Made by a program: the position numbers and the translations under genes. A stretch of DNA of 49,884 nt. It comes from Deinococcus terrestris. Lineage in GTDB: Bacteria > Deinococcota > Deinococci > Deinococcales > Deinococcaceae. The stretch spans positions 1-49,884 of the forward strand of contig NZ_WBSL01000013.1 in NCBI RefSeq assembly GCF_009377345.1, in the 5' to 3' direction. Of the stretch, positions 17,533 to 26,031 are shown piece by piece; position 1 is the stretch's first letter, and the number at the start of each line of letters is the position of its first letter. Under the pieces are notes generated by a model. It was given only the letters and a program-made list of their open reading frames with translations, was not told the origin of the DNA and did no database searches.

Positions 17533-18234
17533 GTGCAACTCCTCCTGATTCGTCATGCCCAGTCCAGGAACAACCATCTGGCAGGAGCACCGAACTACCT
17601 CGAAGGCAGACTGGCGGATCCACCGCTCACGGACCTGGGGCACCAGCAGGCCTTACGGCTGGCGGATTGGGCGGTCGGGGATGACCTCTATCAGCGCGTC
17701 ACCCACCTGCACACCAGCCTGACCACCCGCGCAGTCCAGACCGCCGCACCCCTGGCTCAGGCGCTCGGTGTGAAGGTTCACGGTCTGACCCAGGCCTATG
17801 AATGCGGCGGCCTGACCAGTGGCCCCGCTGGCGGCTTTACGCCGGTCACCGGCCGCAACCACGCCTCGCTGCTGGGCGACTGCCCCGTCCTCGAGTGGCC
17901 CGCGGACCTCCAGGGCCAGGCCTGGGACGGGGGCGCTGAGCCCTGGGAACAGGCGCGCTTCACCGCACGGGCGGCCAGCGTGACCGCCGGGCTGCGGGGG
18001 ATCGCGCAGGAGGCAGACGTGATCGCGCTGATCACCCACCACGACTTCGTCCAGCACTTGATGGCCGACCTGCTCGGGCTCCCGACGCTGAACGGGGAGG
18101 CGTTGACGTTCCGGCTGAACAACACCGGTACAGTCCGGATTGAGATGCGCGCCAACCCTGCCGGAGCGGAATCCCGCGTACTGCACTGGATCAATCGCAC
18201 CTGCCACCTGACCCCGGAGCTCATCACACTCTGA
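17533..18234 (+). CDS. Histidine phosphatase family protein (phosphoglycerate-mutase-like)
   Basis: The 233 aa protein begins at GTG 17533 with MQLLLIRHAQSRNN, the RHG-type phosphohistidine motif (Arg7, His8). A second catalytic His occurs in LITHHDFVQHL near residue 170, and the ALxTSLTTRAVQTA segment supplies the usual arginine. The family hydrolyses small phosphorylated metabolites or phosphoproteins by a phosphohistidine intermediate. The substrate cannot be read from the sequence. No signal peptide is present. It is a single gene flanked by genes on the opposite strand. Confidence 0.85.
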   Translation: MQLLLIRHAQSRNNHLAGAPNYLEGRLADPPLTDLGHQQALRLADWAVGDDLYQRVTHLHTSLTTRAVQTAAPLAQALGVKVHGLTQAYECGGLTSGPAGGFTPVTGRNHASLLGDCPVLEWPADLQGQAWDGGAEPWEQARFTARAASVTAGLRGIAQEADVIALITHHDFVQHLMADLLGLPTLNGEALTFRLNNTGTVRIEMRANPAGAESRVLHWINRTCHLTPELITL

Positions 18235-18381
18235 CCTGGCAGCCACTCCGCATCCGATTCTCAGAAGTCGGCCTGCTCTAGGCCGCAGGAGGCAATACCT
18301 GCAACCGGCTGGGGATCTCCTCAATCCGGAAATCCTTCACCTGGTAGGCCCCCACCTCGGAGAAAGACGATCGCGAGCGGG

Positions 18382-18633
18382 TCAGGCCGAGCGCGCCGTG
18401 ACGAAGATGGCCCACCGCCTGAAATCGAGGGTCACCTCAGGACACCAGCGCTCAAGCAGGGCGAGGTGCTCATCGGTTGTGACCGGGTACAGGCCGAAGA
18501 GGTACGGGAACACCGTCTCCCCGGGCTCGAACAGGTCACGCAGCTCCTCCGCGGCCGCCCGGGGCAGCTCCCACTCCATCACCAGCTGCTCGGTCCCCCG
18601 GTCATAGCACTCCAGCAGGAAGACGACCGCCAT
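18382..18633 (-). CDS. Small conserved-looking hypothetical protein (83 aa)
   Basis: ATG 18633 follows the stop of the upstream gene by one base (TGAGATG), so the two are translationally coupled. An earlier ATG at 18648 would overlap it by 14 nt. The sequence MAVVFLLECYDRGTEQLVMEW looks like a small alpha/beta domain, with a C-terminal LDFRRWAIFVTARSA strand. The acidic segment LRDLFEPGETVFPYLFGLYPV is distinctive. No function known. Cytoplasmic by absence of a signal. Confidence 0.6.
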   Translation of the reverse strand: MAVVFLLECYDRGTEQLVMEWELPRAAAEELRDLFEPGETVFPYLFGLYPVTTDEHLALLERWCPEVTLDFRRWAIFVTARSA

Positions 18634-18634
18634 C

Positions 18635-19714
18635 TCACCACACCCCATCCAGTTGCCCGCCCAGCCTCACCGTGCGCCCCTGACCTTTCAGATCCTGCAG
18701 GTGCGCCGCTGTGTCCCCGGCCGTGAACAGCGTTTCGCCCCTCAGCACGACCGAGAAAGTGCCCCGCGCGAAGCGCGCGGCCACCCGGGATGACCCGTCC
18801 AGTCCACAGGCCACCGCGCTCCTGCCCTCCGCAGAGAGTCCCAGCAGTTCTTGCCCATGCGCCGCGAAGAAGGCGCCTCCCACCCGGTCCCCGCAGGGCA
18901 GCCGGCGACGTTCCACCACCTGAAAGTCGCCGTCCACCTCCAGCAGCCGAGTCTTCTTGCTCCCGTCATACCCCGCCAGCCGCAGGGGCGACCCGGGCAG
19001 CACGCTGGTCAGGGTCAGGCCCGGCACCTCCACCACCGCCCGGGGAGCGAGCGTCCGCTCGTCGACCACACGCAGCGCCGTGCGGTCCAGGTGCCCGGTG
19101 AGCTGCGCGTACCACCCGTCCCCGTGCAGGAAGCGCCCCTGGCCCCCTTTCACGGTGCTCCAGAGACCATCCGCGTACTGCCGGCGAATCACCGCCCCGC
19201 TCTCGTCGATGCGCACGAGTTCATTGGATGTGCCGCTGCCCACGATGATTCCCCGGCCGTCGCCCGTCACGCTCGCGCCTTGTGGGTAAAGACCCGGCAG
19301 GCGGATGACACGGGCCTCCCCGGTCTCGCGGTCGATGCAGCTCACCGACTCGGTAATGCCCTCCGGAAAGGAGCGCTTGAGGTGAGCGCCCTTGATGATC
19401 GCCGAGTTGGCTGACCACAGGCAGCGCCGGGTGAGCGCGAGGCTCTCCGCGAGCTGGAGGTGCGGGTGCTGCCACTCTCCAAGGACCTCCCCCTGCGGGC
19501 TCAGCAACAGGGCGCGCGAGGCGTTCCGCTCGGCCCGGCGTTCGCCGCGTCGGTCGAGGATCAGGGCAGCGGACGTGGAGCTGGCCCCGGCCGCGTCGCG
19601 GGCGAACGGTGGGGGCGGAGCGGGAGCCCAGGGAGCAGTCCAGCCCAGGATGGCCAGCAGCCAGGCCCCCAGGACCAGGACGGCGAGTAGGAGCAGCAGG
19701 GGCCGGAGGCGCAC
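18635..19714 (-). CDS. Exported or membrane-anchored propeller-like protein (359 aa)
   Basis: The start is taken at GTG 19714, which directly begins an uncleaved-looking hydrophobic segment (RLRPLLLLLAVLVLGAWLLAIL). The upstream frame reads into the promoter region. A Pro-rich linker (APAPPPPFA) leads into a repeated beta structure with pieces such as ALLLSPQGEVLGEW, SVTGDGRGIIVGSG and VVDERTLAPRAVV, consistent with a seven-bladed propeller. Its two CxxxxR-type cysteines (RRCLWS, VSCIDRETG) may be paired. It is divergent from the membrane-protein gene at 19800 (85-bp gap) and coupled to the small gene at 18382. Function unknown. Confidence 0.65.
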   Translation of the reverse strand: MRLRPLLLLLAVLVLGAWLLAILGWTAPWAPAPPPPFARDAAGASSTSAALILDRRGERRAERNASRALLLSPQGEVLGEWQHPHLQLAESLALTRRCLWSANSAIIKGAHLKRSFPEGITESVSCIDRETGEARVIRLPGLYPQGASVTGDGRGIIVGSGTSNELVRIDESGAVIRRQYADGLWSTVKGGQGRFLHGDGWYAQLTGHLDRTALRVVDERTLAPRAVVEVPGLTLTSVLPGSPLRLAGYDGSKKTRLLEVDGDFQVVERRRLPCGDRVGGAFFAAHGQELLGLSAEGRSAVACGLDGSSRVAARFARGTFSVVLRGETLFTAGDTAAHLQDLKGQGRTVRLGGQLDGVW

Positions 19715-19799
19715 CCGAGCAGTATCGCCTGAGTCGGGCGGCTTCCACTCCGAGGATGCGGCGCGCTTCGCCGCTGGCCCCGCTAGGCTGAGACCCCAC

Positions 19800-21071
19800 A
19801 TGTCCGGCCGTCACGCTGTCCCCCACCCGCCCGCGCCGGCCGACCATGTCCCCCCAGCGCCCTGGCAGAGCCGCCCCACGCCCCCGCTGGCCACCGCGCT
19901 CATCGCCCTGGGCGCCCTGCTCGTGGCTTCTCCCCTGCTGACCGCGCTCCTGCCCGTCCCGCGCCTCCCCGGGTGGCCCAGCCTGCTGGGTCCCCCCCTG
20001 CTGCTGCTGGGCCAGCACCTGAACTGGCGGGCACGGGCCGGGGAGGGTCGGGAGGCCGACCCCCTGTGGCCCCTGCTGACCGGACAGGCGAGCCGCACCC
20101 TGCTGAGTTGGAGCGCGTGGATGGTCGGCGCCGCCTGGATCGCGGTGGGCCCCTGGTCCCTGGGCGAGGATGACGCCCATGAGCTGACGGGCTTTGGCGC
20201 GACCATGGGACTGACCCTGCTCCTGGCCCCCATCCCGGGCCTGACCGCCGCGCTGCGGCGCCACCGCCGCCGTCCCCTGCCCCGGCCTCTCCCGGTGGCC
20301 CTGCCTCCCCAGCGGCCAGCCGCCTTCCGCCAGGCCCGGGTGTCCCCGGAGGGCGGGTTGCAGCTGACCTGGCATGACCGGGGCGTGCGGACGGTGCAGG
20401 CCGCCGGTCTGATCATTCCGCTCGCGCAGCGTGGAGGCGACTGGGTTCAGCAACTGGAGCACGCCGCGCGCTGGCGCCAGACTGGCGGCAACAACTCCGT
20501 TACCATCCACCACCTGCCACTGTGGCGCCTGGACGACAGCGCGTGCCCCACCCTCCTGATCGAGCACACCCATGGGGAATGGACGGACGGCACCCAGCGC
20601 TTCACGCCGCTGCGCGACGCGCTGGTGCGCTGGGGCTACGCCCAGCCCACGGGGGATCACGGCCTGCCGGCGCTGCCCAGCGTCCACGGCCCGGCCCTGC
20701 AGGGCTTCGCCCTGACCCTGGCCGTGGTGGCCCTGTGGCTGCCGATGCTCCTGGGGGCGGTGGGATCGGCGCTGTTCCTGGCGCGGCTTCCCGACGTGCC
20801 CGCGGCGGTGACCCGCGAGCGCTGCGAACAGGCAGCCGCGGGACGGGCCCAGGCCGAGGGGCTGCGGGTTCATGAGGTGACGTTCACCGCCCAGGGGGCG
20901 GAGCGGTCCGGTCGGGGCCACCTGTACGTGAGCGGGTGGGTCCAGGGCGGGGAGGGCTGGTCGCGCCGGTTGATCTCCGCGCAGTGTCAAGTGCAGGAAG
21001 GAAGCGGCGCGGCGACCCTGCCCGTGTGGCTGGACGCGACGGATCGCTGGACACCCCAGGAACGGCGCTGA
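19800..21071 (+). CDS. Integral membrane protein of unknown function (423 aa)
   Basis: From ATG 19800 the N-terminal ~20 residues are Pro-rich (PHPPAPADHVPPAP). Hydrophobic segments follow at about residues 30-53 and 60-80, 98-118 and 125-150. A soluble domain of ~140 aa comes next (near TWHDRGVRTVQAAGL to LIEHTHGEWTDG), then a further segment near residue 310 (ALTLAVVALWLPMLLGAVG), and an extracytoplasmic tail with two cysteines. A TAGGCT hexamer 10 nt before the start may be the -10 element. It shares its promoter region with the divergent propeller gene. No known domain seen. Confidence 0.65.
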   Translation: MSGRHAVPHPPAPADHVPPAPWQSRPTPPLATALIALGALLVASPLLTALLPVPRLPGWPSLLGPPLLLLGQHLNWRARAGEGREADPLWPLLTGQASRTLLSWSAWMVGAAWIAVGPWSLGEDDAHELTGFGATMGLTLLLAPIPGLTAALRRHRRRPLPRPLPVALPPQRPAAFRQARVSPEGGLQLTWHDRGVRTVQAAGLIIPLAQRGGDWVQQLEHAARWRQTGGNNSVTIHHLPLWRLDDSACPTLLIEHTHGEWTDGTQRFTPLRDALVRWGYAQPTGDHGLPALPSVHGPALQGFALTLAVVALWLPMLLGAVGSALFLARLPDVPAAVTRERCEQAAAGRAQAEGLRVHEVTFTAQGAERSGRGHLYVSGWVQGGEGWSRRLISAQCQVQEGSGAATLPVWLDATDRWTPQERR

Positions 21072-21091
21072 GGGGCAGAGCGAGGGTAAGT

Positions 21092-21784
21092 TCAGCCCGG
21101 GCTTTCACCGCCGCCCCTGACGCCATGTGCAACCTCACTCGGGAAGCCCTGCTCCCCCGCGAAGCCGCGCTCCCGCAGCAGGCGGTCGATGCGTTCACGG
21201 TGCTCCGCTTCCCAGTCGTCCAGGGACGTGGCCGCGTCCTTCCCGGCCTTGATGCTGGCCGCCGCCCACACCTCGGCCCGGCGCTCCCCCGGCACCACGA
21301 CGATCCCCTCCTCGTCCGCCACGACCAAGTCCCCCGGAGACACGCGCACCCCACCGCACTGCACCGGGCCGTTCAGCACGTCGAGCGCCTGCTTCTGTCC
21401 CGGCATCGGGCTCAGGCCACGTGCGAACACCGGGAAGCCTAGGGCCCGCGTCTCCGCCAGATCCCAGATGACCCCGTCCACGACGAACGCCGCGATGCCG
21501 CGCCGCTGCGCGACCGCACAGACGTTGCCTCCCGCGACCGCGAACGCCGTGTCCCCCGCCTCCACCACGATCACCGACCCCGGCGGGGCGCGGTGGATGG
21601 CGGCGTGCAGCATCAGGTTGTCCCCCGGCGCGCAGCGCACCGGGTAGGCGGGGCCAGCTATGCGCGGGATTGGGGTCCACAGCGGGCGCAGACCGGCGTC
21701 CATCACGGCCTCGCGGGTCAGCACATCGGCCAGCGTACAGGGCGAGAGGGCCAGGAACGCAGCAGCGGTCGGAACGTGTGTCAC
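21092..21784 (-). CDS. RraA-like protein (regulator of RNase E / HMG aldolase family)
   Basis: The 230 aa protein contains the family core: GDNLMLHAAIHRAPPGSVIVVEAG, then FVVDGVIWDLAETRALGFPVFARG, then VSPGDLVVADEEGIVVVP. The DGxxRD-type motif is here DGVIWD, with Trp where many class II aldolase members carry Arg. GTG 21784 overlaps the stop of the upstream oxidoreductase fragment (GTGA), so they were built as one operon. RraA-family members range from RNase E regulators to 4-hydroxy-4-methyl-2-oxoglutarate aldolases. The role in Deinococcus is not established. The substituted arginine may mean it is not an aldolase. Confidence 0.8.
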   Translation of the reverse strand: MTHVPTAAAFLALSPCTLADVLTREAVMDAGLRPLWTPIPRIAGPAYPVRCAPGDNLMLHAAIHRAPPGSVIVVEAGDTAFAVAGGNVCAVAQRRGIAAFVVDGVIWDLAETRALGFPVFARGLSPMPGQKQALDVLNGPVQCGGVRVSPGDLVVADEEGIVVVPGERRAEVWAAASIKAGKDAATSLDDWEAEHRERIDRLLRERGFAGEQGFPSEVAHGVRGGGESPG

Positions 21785-22407
21785 AGGTCCTCCGGAAGGG
21801 CGAGCAGGACCTTGCCCTGACTCGCGCGAGACTCCATCAGGTCGTGCGCGGCCGCGGCGTCCGGCAGCGCGAAGCGGGCACCGATCTGCAACCGCACCGT
21901 GCCGCTCGCCAGCAGCTCCAGGCCCTGCCGGGCGAGCTCGCCCACGGCAGCCGGGCGCGTGCGGCGCAGGTGCCCGCTGCTGTAGCCCACCACGGCGCGG
22001 TTCGTGCGGTGCAGCAGGGGCGCGGCGACCCTGGCCGCGCCCCCACCCGACCCGCCAAAGGTCACCAGGCGTCCGAAGGGCGCCAGACAGGTCAGTCCGC
22101 GCCCCAGCGTCTCGCCTCCGACCGTGTCGAGGATGACGTCCACCCCCTGGTTGCCCGTGAGTTCCAAGGCGCGTGCGGCGAAGTCCTCGCGGGTATGGTC
22201 GATTGCCTCAGCGCCTAGGCGGGCGGTGAAGACGGCCGTGCTTCCCTCCACCGCGAACGGTCCAATCGGGTCCCCGGCCCCCACCTGCCAGAGGGGCTGT
22301 CCCGTATGGGGGTTCCAGGCCCGCACGTCGTTCGCGGTGGACCCCAGGATGACCCCACCTGCCCGCCTCAGGAAGCGCAGGGGCGTGCTGATGGGGGCAG
22401 GGCCGCC
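21781..22407 (-). pseudogene. Chimeric remnant: PQQ-repeat segment joined to quinone oxidoreductase C-terminus
   Basis: After the stop at 22408 the same frame continues open to 21781. Its first ~65 codons continue a PQQ-type propeller (DVRAWNPHTGQPLWQVG). Then, at about RLGAEAIDHTRED, it switches to the nucleotide-binding and C-terminal part of a zinc-free quinone oxidoreductase (GVDVILDTVGGETL, GRLVTFGGSGG, SGHLRRTRP), to the natural end. The N-terminal catalytic half of the oxidoreductase is absent. A start would be GTG 22326, but the protein would be non-functional as a reductase. The join looks like a deletion between two genes that once lay in tandem. Confidence 0.7.
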
Positions 22408-22773
22408 TCAGTTCAGGGCGCGGGCCGCCGGGGCACTCCAGACCCGCCTCCCGGTCCGGGTATCGAAGGCGTGGAGCCGCGTGAACCCGTCGTCAGCCAC
22501 CACCAGGCCGCCTCCCACCGCCAGGCCCCCGAAGGACTTCAGGGGCGCGGCCCAGAGCTGGGTTCGCAGGGAGGGGTCATAGGCCCGGACCTGGCCGTCG
22601 GCCATCAGGTAGACCCGCGTGTCATCTGCGACGACGCGGGGCACGGCGGGTGAGGTGACGACCGGACGGACCCGCGTGGGCAGGACTGGATGGGGCCAGG
22701 AGCCCCCACCCGTACTCCCCCAGCCGCTCAGCAGCAGGGCGAGCAGGGCCAGTCGCAGGCATGCAGGAACCAT
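22408..22773 (-). pseudogene. PQQ-repeat protein, 5' part ending at a nonsense codon
   Basis: From ATG 22773 (AAGGTGA about 8 nt upstream) the frame runs 121 codons to TGA 22408. It begins MVPACLRLALLALLLSGWGS, a lipoprotein-like leader in which Trp replaces the expected lipobox Cys. Beta-propeller repeats follow (VRAYDPSLRTQLWAAPLKS, LHAFDTRTGRRVWSAPA). The same frame continues past the stop into a further repeat, so the TGA is most likely a nonsense mutation (TGG to TGA would do). With the chimeric 3' end it forms one broken gene, 21781-22773. Confidence 0.65.
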
Positions 22774-22819
22774 GGGGAAGGTCACCTTACCTGAGGGTGG
22801 TGACGGGAGGCTGAAGCCG

Positions 22820-22830
22820 TATCTTCGGGT
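22820..22830 (+). promoter_or_regulatory. Leaderless -10 element of the 22831 gene
   Basis: TATCTT at 22820-22825 is 5 nt before ATG 22831. Confidence 0.45.
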
Positions 22831-23460
22831 ATGCGCCCCGCCCTGCTGCTGCTCGCCCTGACGGGCCAGGCCCTGGCCGGGGGCCATGAAGCCTCTCTCC
22901 CGCCTGTGCCCTCCCTGGTGTCCACTCCACAGGCACAAGCCGCCTACCGGGAGGTGCGGGCACTCCTGGCCCGCGGGCAACTGGGGGAGGCCCGCAGGCG
23001 TGCGGCACTGGCGGTGCAGGCGACGGCGGCCCGCCTCCCTCCCTGTGTTCACCCCGGCCCGGCGCAGGGCAGCACCTTCAGCGTGCTGTTCCGGCCCGGC
23101 GAGGCCCTGCGGCTGCTGACCAGCGTGGGGGGCGGACGGGTCAATCTCTACGAGTTGCGGCCGGAAGGCGTGCGCCGGGTCTGGCAGGCGCAGAGGAGTT
23201 TGCCAGCCGCGTCCGGCCCGGCGCTGGCCCGGGTGCTGGGCGTGCGGCCCGGAGCCCCCCAGTGCGGCACGCCACCCACCCTGAACGGCCCGCTGGAGGC
23301 CTACAGCTTCAGCCCCTTCGCGGGGGCGATGTTCGTGGACGTGGTGACCCCGGGCGGCAAGGGGCAGCGGGTACGTGCGGTGAATCTGGAGCGGCAGGAA
23401 CCGGATGGCCGCGTCACTTTCCGCGGGCTACCCGACGCGCCGCCCCTGGACCCGCCTTGA
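22831..23460 (+). CDS. Exported protein of unknown function (209 aa)
   Basis: ATG 22831 begins a signal peptide, MRPALLLLALTGQALA, right after a TATCTT -10 element. The first ~60 mature residues are helical and TPR-like (AAYREVRALLARGQLGEARRRAALAVQ). A beta-rich domain with two or three Cys (LPPCVHPG, APQCGTP) follows. It might be a pre-pilin-like or binding domain, but no match is recognised. It is divergent from the decayed PQQ gene and convergent with the WD40 gene at 23559. Confidence 0.65.
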   Translation: MRPALLLLALTGQALAGGHEASLPPVPSLVSTPQAQAAYREVRALLARGQLGEARRRAALAVQATAARLPPCVHPGPAQGSTFSVLFRPGEALRLLTSVGGGRVNLYELRPEGVRRVWQAQRSLPAASGPALARVLGVRPGAPQCGTPPTLNGPLEAYSFSPFAGAMFVDVVTPGGKGQRVRAVNLERQEPDGRVTFRGLPDAPPLDPP

Positions 23461-23558
23461 AGGGAACGCCTCAAGTCCCGGGCGCCTCCGCTGTGGAGGG
23501 TGGGACCTGGATGTCCGAACAGGCGGGTCCCGTGTCCTGCGGAGGGGCGCCGGTCACC

Positions 23559-25646
23559 TCACCTCCCCGGCCGAATGTCCCAGACCTGTACGCCCTCCTG
23601 GTTCAGGGTCACCAGTACCCGGCCCCCTTCGCTGAACCCCAGCGGCTCGGCCCGAATGGGCAGGCGGCCCAGTGGCTGCCCGCTGCCGCCGTCATGCAGG
23701 CTGAGCCCCTGTTCACCCCGGTTCAGGGCGAGTAACCGACCATCCGGGCTCCACAGCAGGCGGCGCGGTTCCTGCCAGGATGCGGTCTGGTCTCGGTAGG
23801 ACGCCTGCGGGTACGACCACAAGGCCTTCCCGGTGCGGGCGTCCAGCAGCCACAGCCCATTGCCACCCGACACGGCCACGCGCGTCCCGGCAGGATTGGC
23901 CAGGAGCCGCGGCACCGAGATGCCGAGGTTGCCCAGCGACTGCACCTTCGCGCCGGTGCGTGCTCGCCAGATGCCCGCTGGCCACTGGGACGACAGCGGC
24001 TTGCCCGGCTCGAACCGGGGGTACTGCATCCCCAGCACCCATGCCTGACCGTTCACCCACTGCACGGTGGGGACGGAGACGGCCAGCACGCCGCCGCGTT
24101 TCTGTTCCTGCCCCGAGCGGGAGGGCACTCCCCGGCCCACGCTCGTCCCGGTGTTCACGTCCCGGACCTCGAAGGTGTCCAGGTTGCCCGGCACATGGTT
24201 GACCCCAGCCAGGAAGCCTCCGTTGGGGGACCAGCTCAGCTCCTGGGCCGGAAAATTTGGGAAGGTCCGCTCCCGCCGCCCCGTGCTGACGTCCCACAGG
24301 AACGCCGCACTCCCAGCCGCGTACTTCTCGATGATGACGCCGCTCATCGTGAAGAGCCCGCCCGCCAGCCCTTTCCCATTCGGACTGAAGGTCAGCGAGC
24401 GTCCGCCGATGAACTCGTAGTGCGGGGAGGCGGGCGGCAGAAAGCCGCGCAATGTGCTCAGGGTGTTGCCCCGCGCATCGGTCAGGCGCACCGTGGCGTC
24501 CCCCAGGTTCAGCGCGAAGGTCTGCCCGTCCGGGCTGACGGCGGCGGTCTTCATCGTGCCGTAGGTCGTCTCGTCCAGGCCGCTCCGGAGATTCCAGCGC
24601 TTGACCGTGCTGTCGGTGCTGGAAGTCCAGAGCGCGTCCCCGGTGGGAGCTAGGGAGCCCACCTCATCCGCGTGTCCCACGAGCACCCGTTCCCGTCTCA
24701 GGTCCGGCAGGCCGAGCTGGACGACGTTCCTCCCGGAGGCGACCAGCACGCCCTGCCCACCGGGCCGCAGCGTCAGGGCCTGGACGCCGTCGGGCAGCAG
24801 AGCCTCCCCCAGCTTTCGGCCGGTCGCCAGGTCCCAGCGCTTTACCGTGCCGTCGTTCGCTCCGGAGATCAGGGTGCCGTCCGGGGCGAAGGTCAGTCCG
24901 GTCACCCGCCCGCCGTGCGCGGTCTGGCCCGCACGGCCCGCCTGGGTGGCCCGCGCAGGAGAAGACTGATCCGTGAGGATGCCGGTCCTCTGACCCGTCG
25001 CCGCGTTCCACACCACGATGCCCCCGCCGAAGGAACCGGAGGCCAGGACCCCAGCCGCCGGGTGAACGGCCAGGGACAGGACACGGCCGTAGAAGCTCTC
25101 CTCGCGGGACGGGGCCTCCGCCGCCGAGGGGATGCGGAAGGCGTCCCAGGCGCCCTGCCCTGTCCGTGCGTCACTGCGGATGAGGTGCCGGTTCCCGACC
25201 GTGTCGAGGTGGGAGAAGTAGACCGCCGTCCCGTCGGGGCTGAAGACGACCACGGGGCTGCTGGGAACCGCGTCGCTGGAACGGTGGCTCCAGCGTATCC
25301 GGCCCGTCGTCATGTCATAGGCCTGAACGTCTGAACCGACGTTGACGAGGGTCTGTCCGTCGGGACTGAAGACCAGCGCCCCATCGTATGTGTTCGTGGT
25401 GGCGATCCGGCGAAGTTCCTGGCCGGTCCGGGCGTCACTCAGGACCAGGGTGGCGCGGCTTCCCCGGACCCGGTCGAGCCGCAGCACCGCCACCGTCCGG
25501 CCATCCGGGCTCAGGGCCAGCGGTCCGGTGCCCAGGTTGGGCGTCTGCACGGTGGTCCGCAAGTGAGGGGTCAGGGGCGTGGTCTGGGCGAAAGCCGCGG
25601 TGGGCACAGCCAGCAGGAGAGCCGTCAGCAGCAGGGATCGGGCCAT
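23559..25646 (-). CDS. Exported WD40-repeat beta-propeller protein (695 aa)
   Basis: The signal peptide MARSLLLTALLLAVPTAAFA is followed by about fourteen blade repeats, enough for two propellers. Typical strands are LALSPDGRTVAVLR, LVFSPDGQTLVNV, LTFAPDGTLISGANDG and DGTVKRWDLATGRKL; the WD signature is clear in VKRWDLATG and VKRWNLRSG. Such proteins serve as interaction scaffolds. Here it is exported, which is unusual for WD40 proteins but frequent in this region. AGGCTA upstream of the ATG (TAGCCT on the coding strand, 5 nt away) marks a leaderless start. No enzymatic domain seen. Confidence 0.85.
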   Translation of the reverse strand: MARSLLLTALLLAVPTAAFAQTTPLTPHLRTTVQTPNLGTGPLALSPDGRTVAVLRLDRVRGSRATLVLSDARTGQELRRIATTNTYDGALVFSPDGQTLVNVGSDVQAYDMTTGRIRWSHRSSDAVPSSPVVVFSPDGTAVYFSHLDTVGNRHLIRSDARTGQGAWDAFRIPSAAEAPSREESFYGRVLSLAVHPAAGVLASGSFGGGIVVWNAATGQRTGILTDQSSPARATQAGRAGQTAHGGRVTGLTFAPDGTLISGANDGTVKRWDLATGRKLGEALLPDGVQALTLRPGGQGVLVASGRNVVQLGLPDLRRERVLVGHADEVGSLAPTGDALWTSSTDSTVKRWNLRSGLDETTYGTMKTAAVSPDGQTFALNLGDATVRLTDARGNTLSTLRGFLPPASPHYEFIGGRSLTFSPNGKGLAGGLFTMSGVIIEKYAAGSAAFLWDVSTGRRERTFPNFPAQELSWSPNGGFLAGVNHVPGNLDTFEVRDVNTGTSVGRGVPSRSGQEQKRGGVLAVSVPTVQWVNGQAWVLGMQYPRFEPGKPLSSQWPAGIWRARTGAKVQSLGNLGISVPRLLANPAGTRVAVSGGNGLWLLDARTGKALWSYPQASYRDQTASWQEPRRLLWSPDGRLLALNRGEQGLSLHDGGSGQPLGRLPIRAEPLGFSEGGRVLVTLNQEGVQVWDIRPGR

Positions 25647-25657
25647 GCCACAGGCTA
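25647..25657 (-). promoter_or_regulatory. Leaderless -10 element of the WD40 gene
   Basis: On the minus strand TAGCCT (25657-25652) lies 5 nt before ATG 25646. Confidence 0.45.
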
Positions 25658-25709
25658 AGGGGCGAAGCTGACCCCAGCCATACCGGGCCGGAAACGCTCT
25701 GCTGCACGT

Positions 25710-25912
25710 TCACCCGGCCCCAACCTGAGCCATCCGGCGTGTTGCGCCGCACGGTTCCATCCCTCACCCTGGAGGGACCAGCCTCCGAGGCCGCCGAGAG
25801 CGTGGCCCACGCAGGGAGGCCGCCCTCCGGAACGCCGGGTGCCGCGCGGGGCCACTGGACCGGGCAGGGTGCGGCCCGTAGACGCTTGCCTGCCCCCCGC
25901 ACCACACAAGCT
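25710..25912. repeat. Non-coding repeat, copy 1 (about 200 bp)
   Basis: This intergenic stretch shares long, partly exact blocks with 41551-41750, in the same orientation. One exact block begins with GCCGGGTGCCGCGCGGGG and runs 36 bp through CACTGGACCGGGCAGGG; another is GACCAGCCTCCGAGGCC. No conserved reading frame spans the two copies, since the differences include frame-breaking indels. It could be a Deinococcus small non-coding repeat, a mobile element remnant or a small RNA. Strand of any transcript is undetermined. Confidence 0.7.
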
Positions 25913-26031
25913 CCTGATGGATAGGACATGGCCTGAAGGTGCGCACCTCCACAGGTTCAACGGGACATGTGCCGGACTCCAGGCGTATAATCTTCGGACA
26001 CGAGTCCGGCTGGATTCGAAAGGAGATCGCT

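Noticed and set aside
19221..20990. 589-codon minus-strand frame over the membrane-protein gene
   Set aside because: Gln/Gly/Arg-rich composition typical of a shadow frame.
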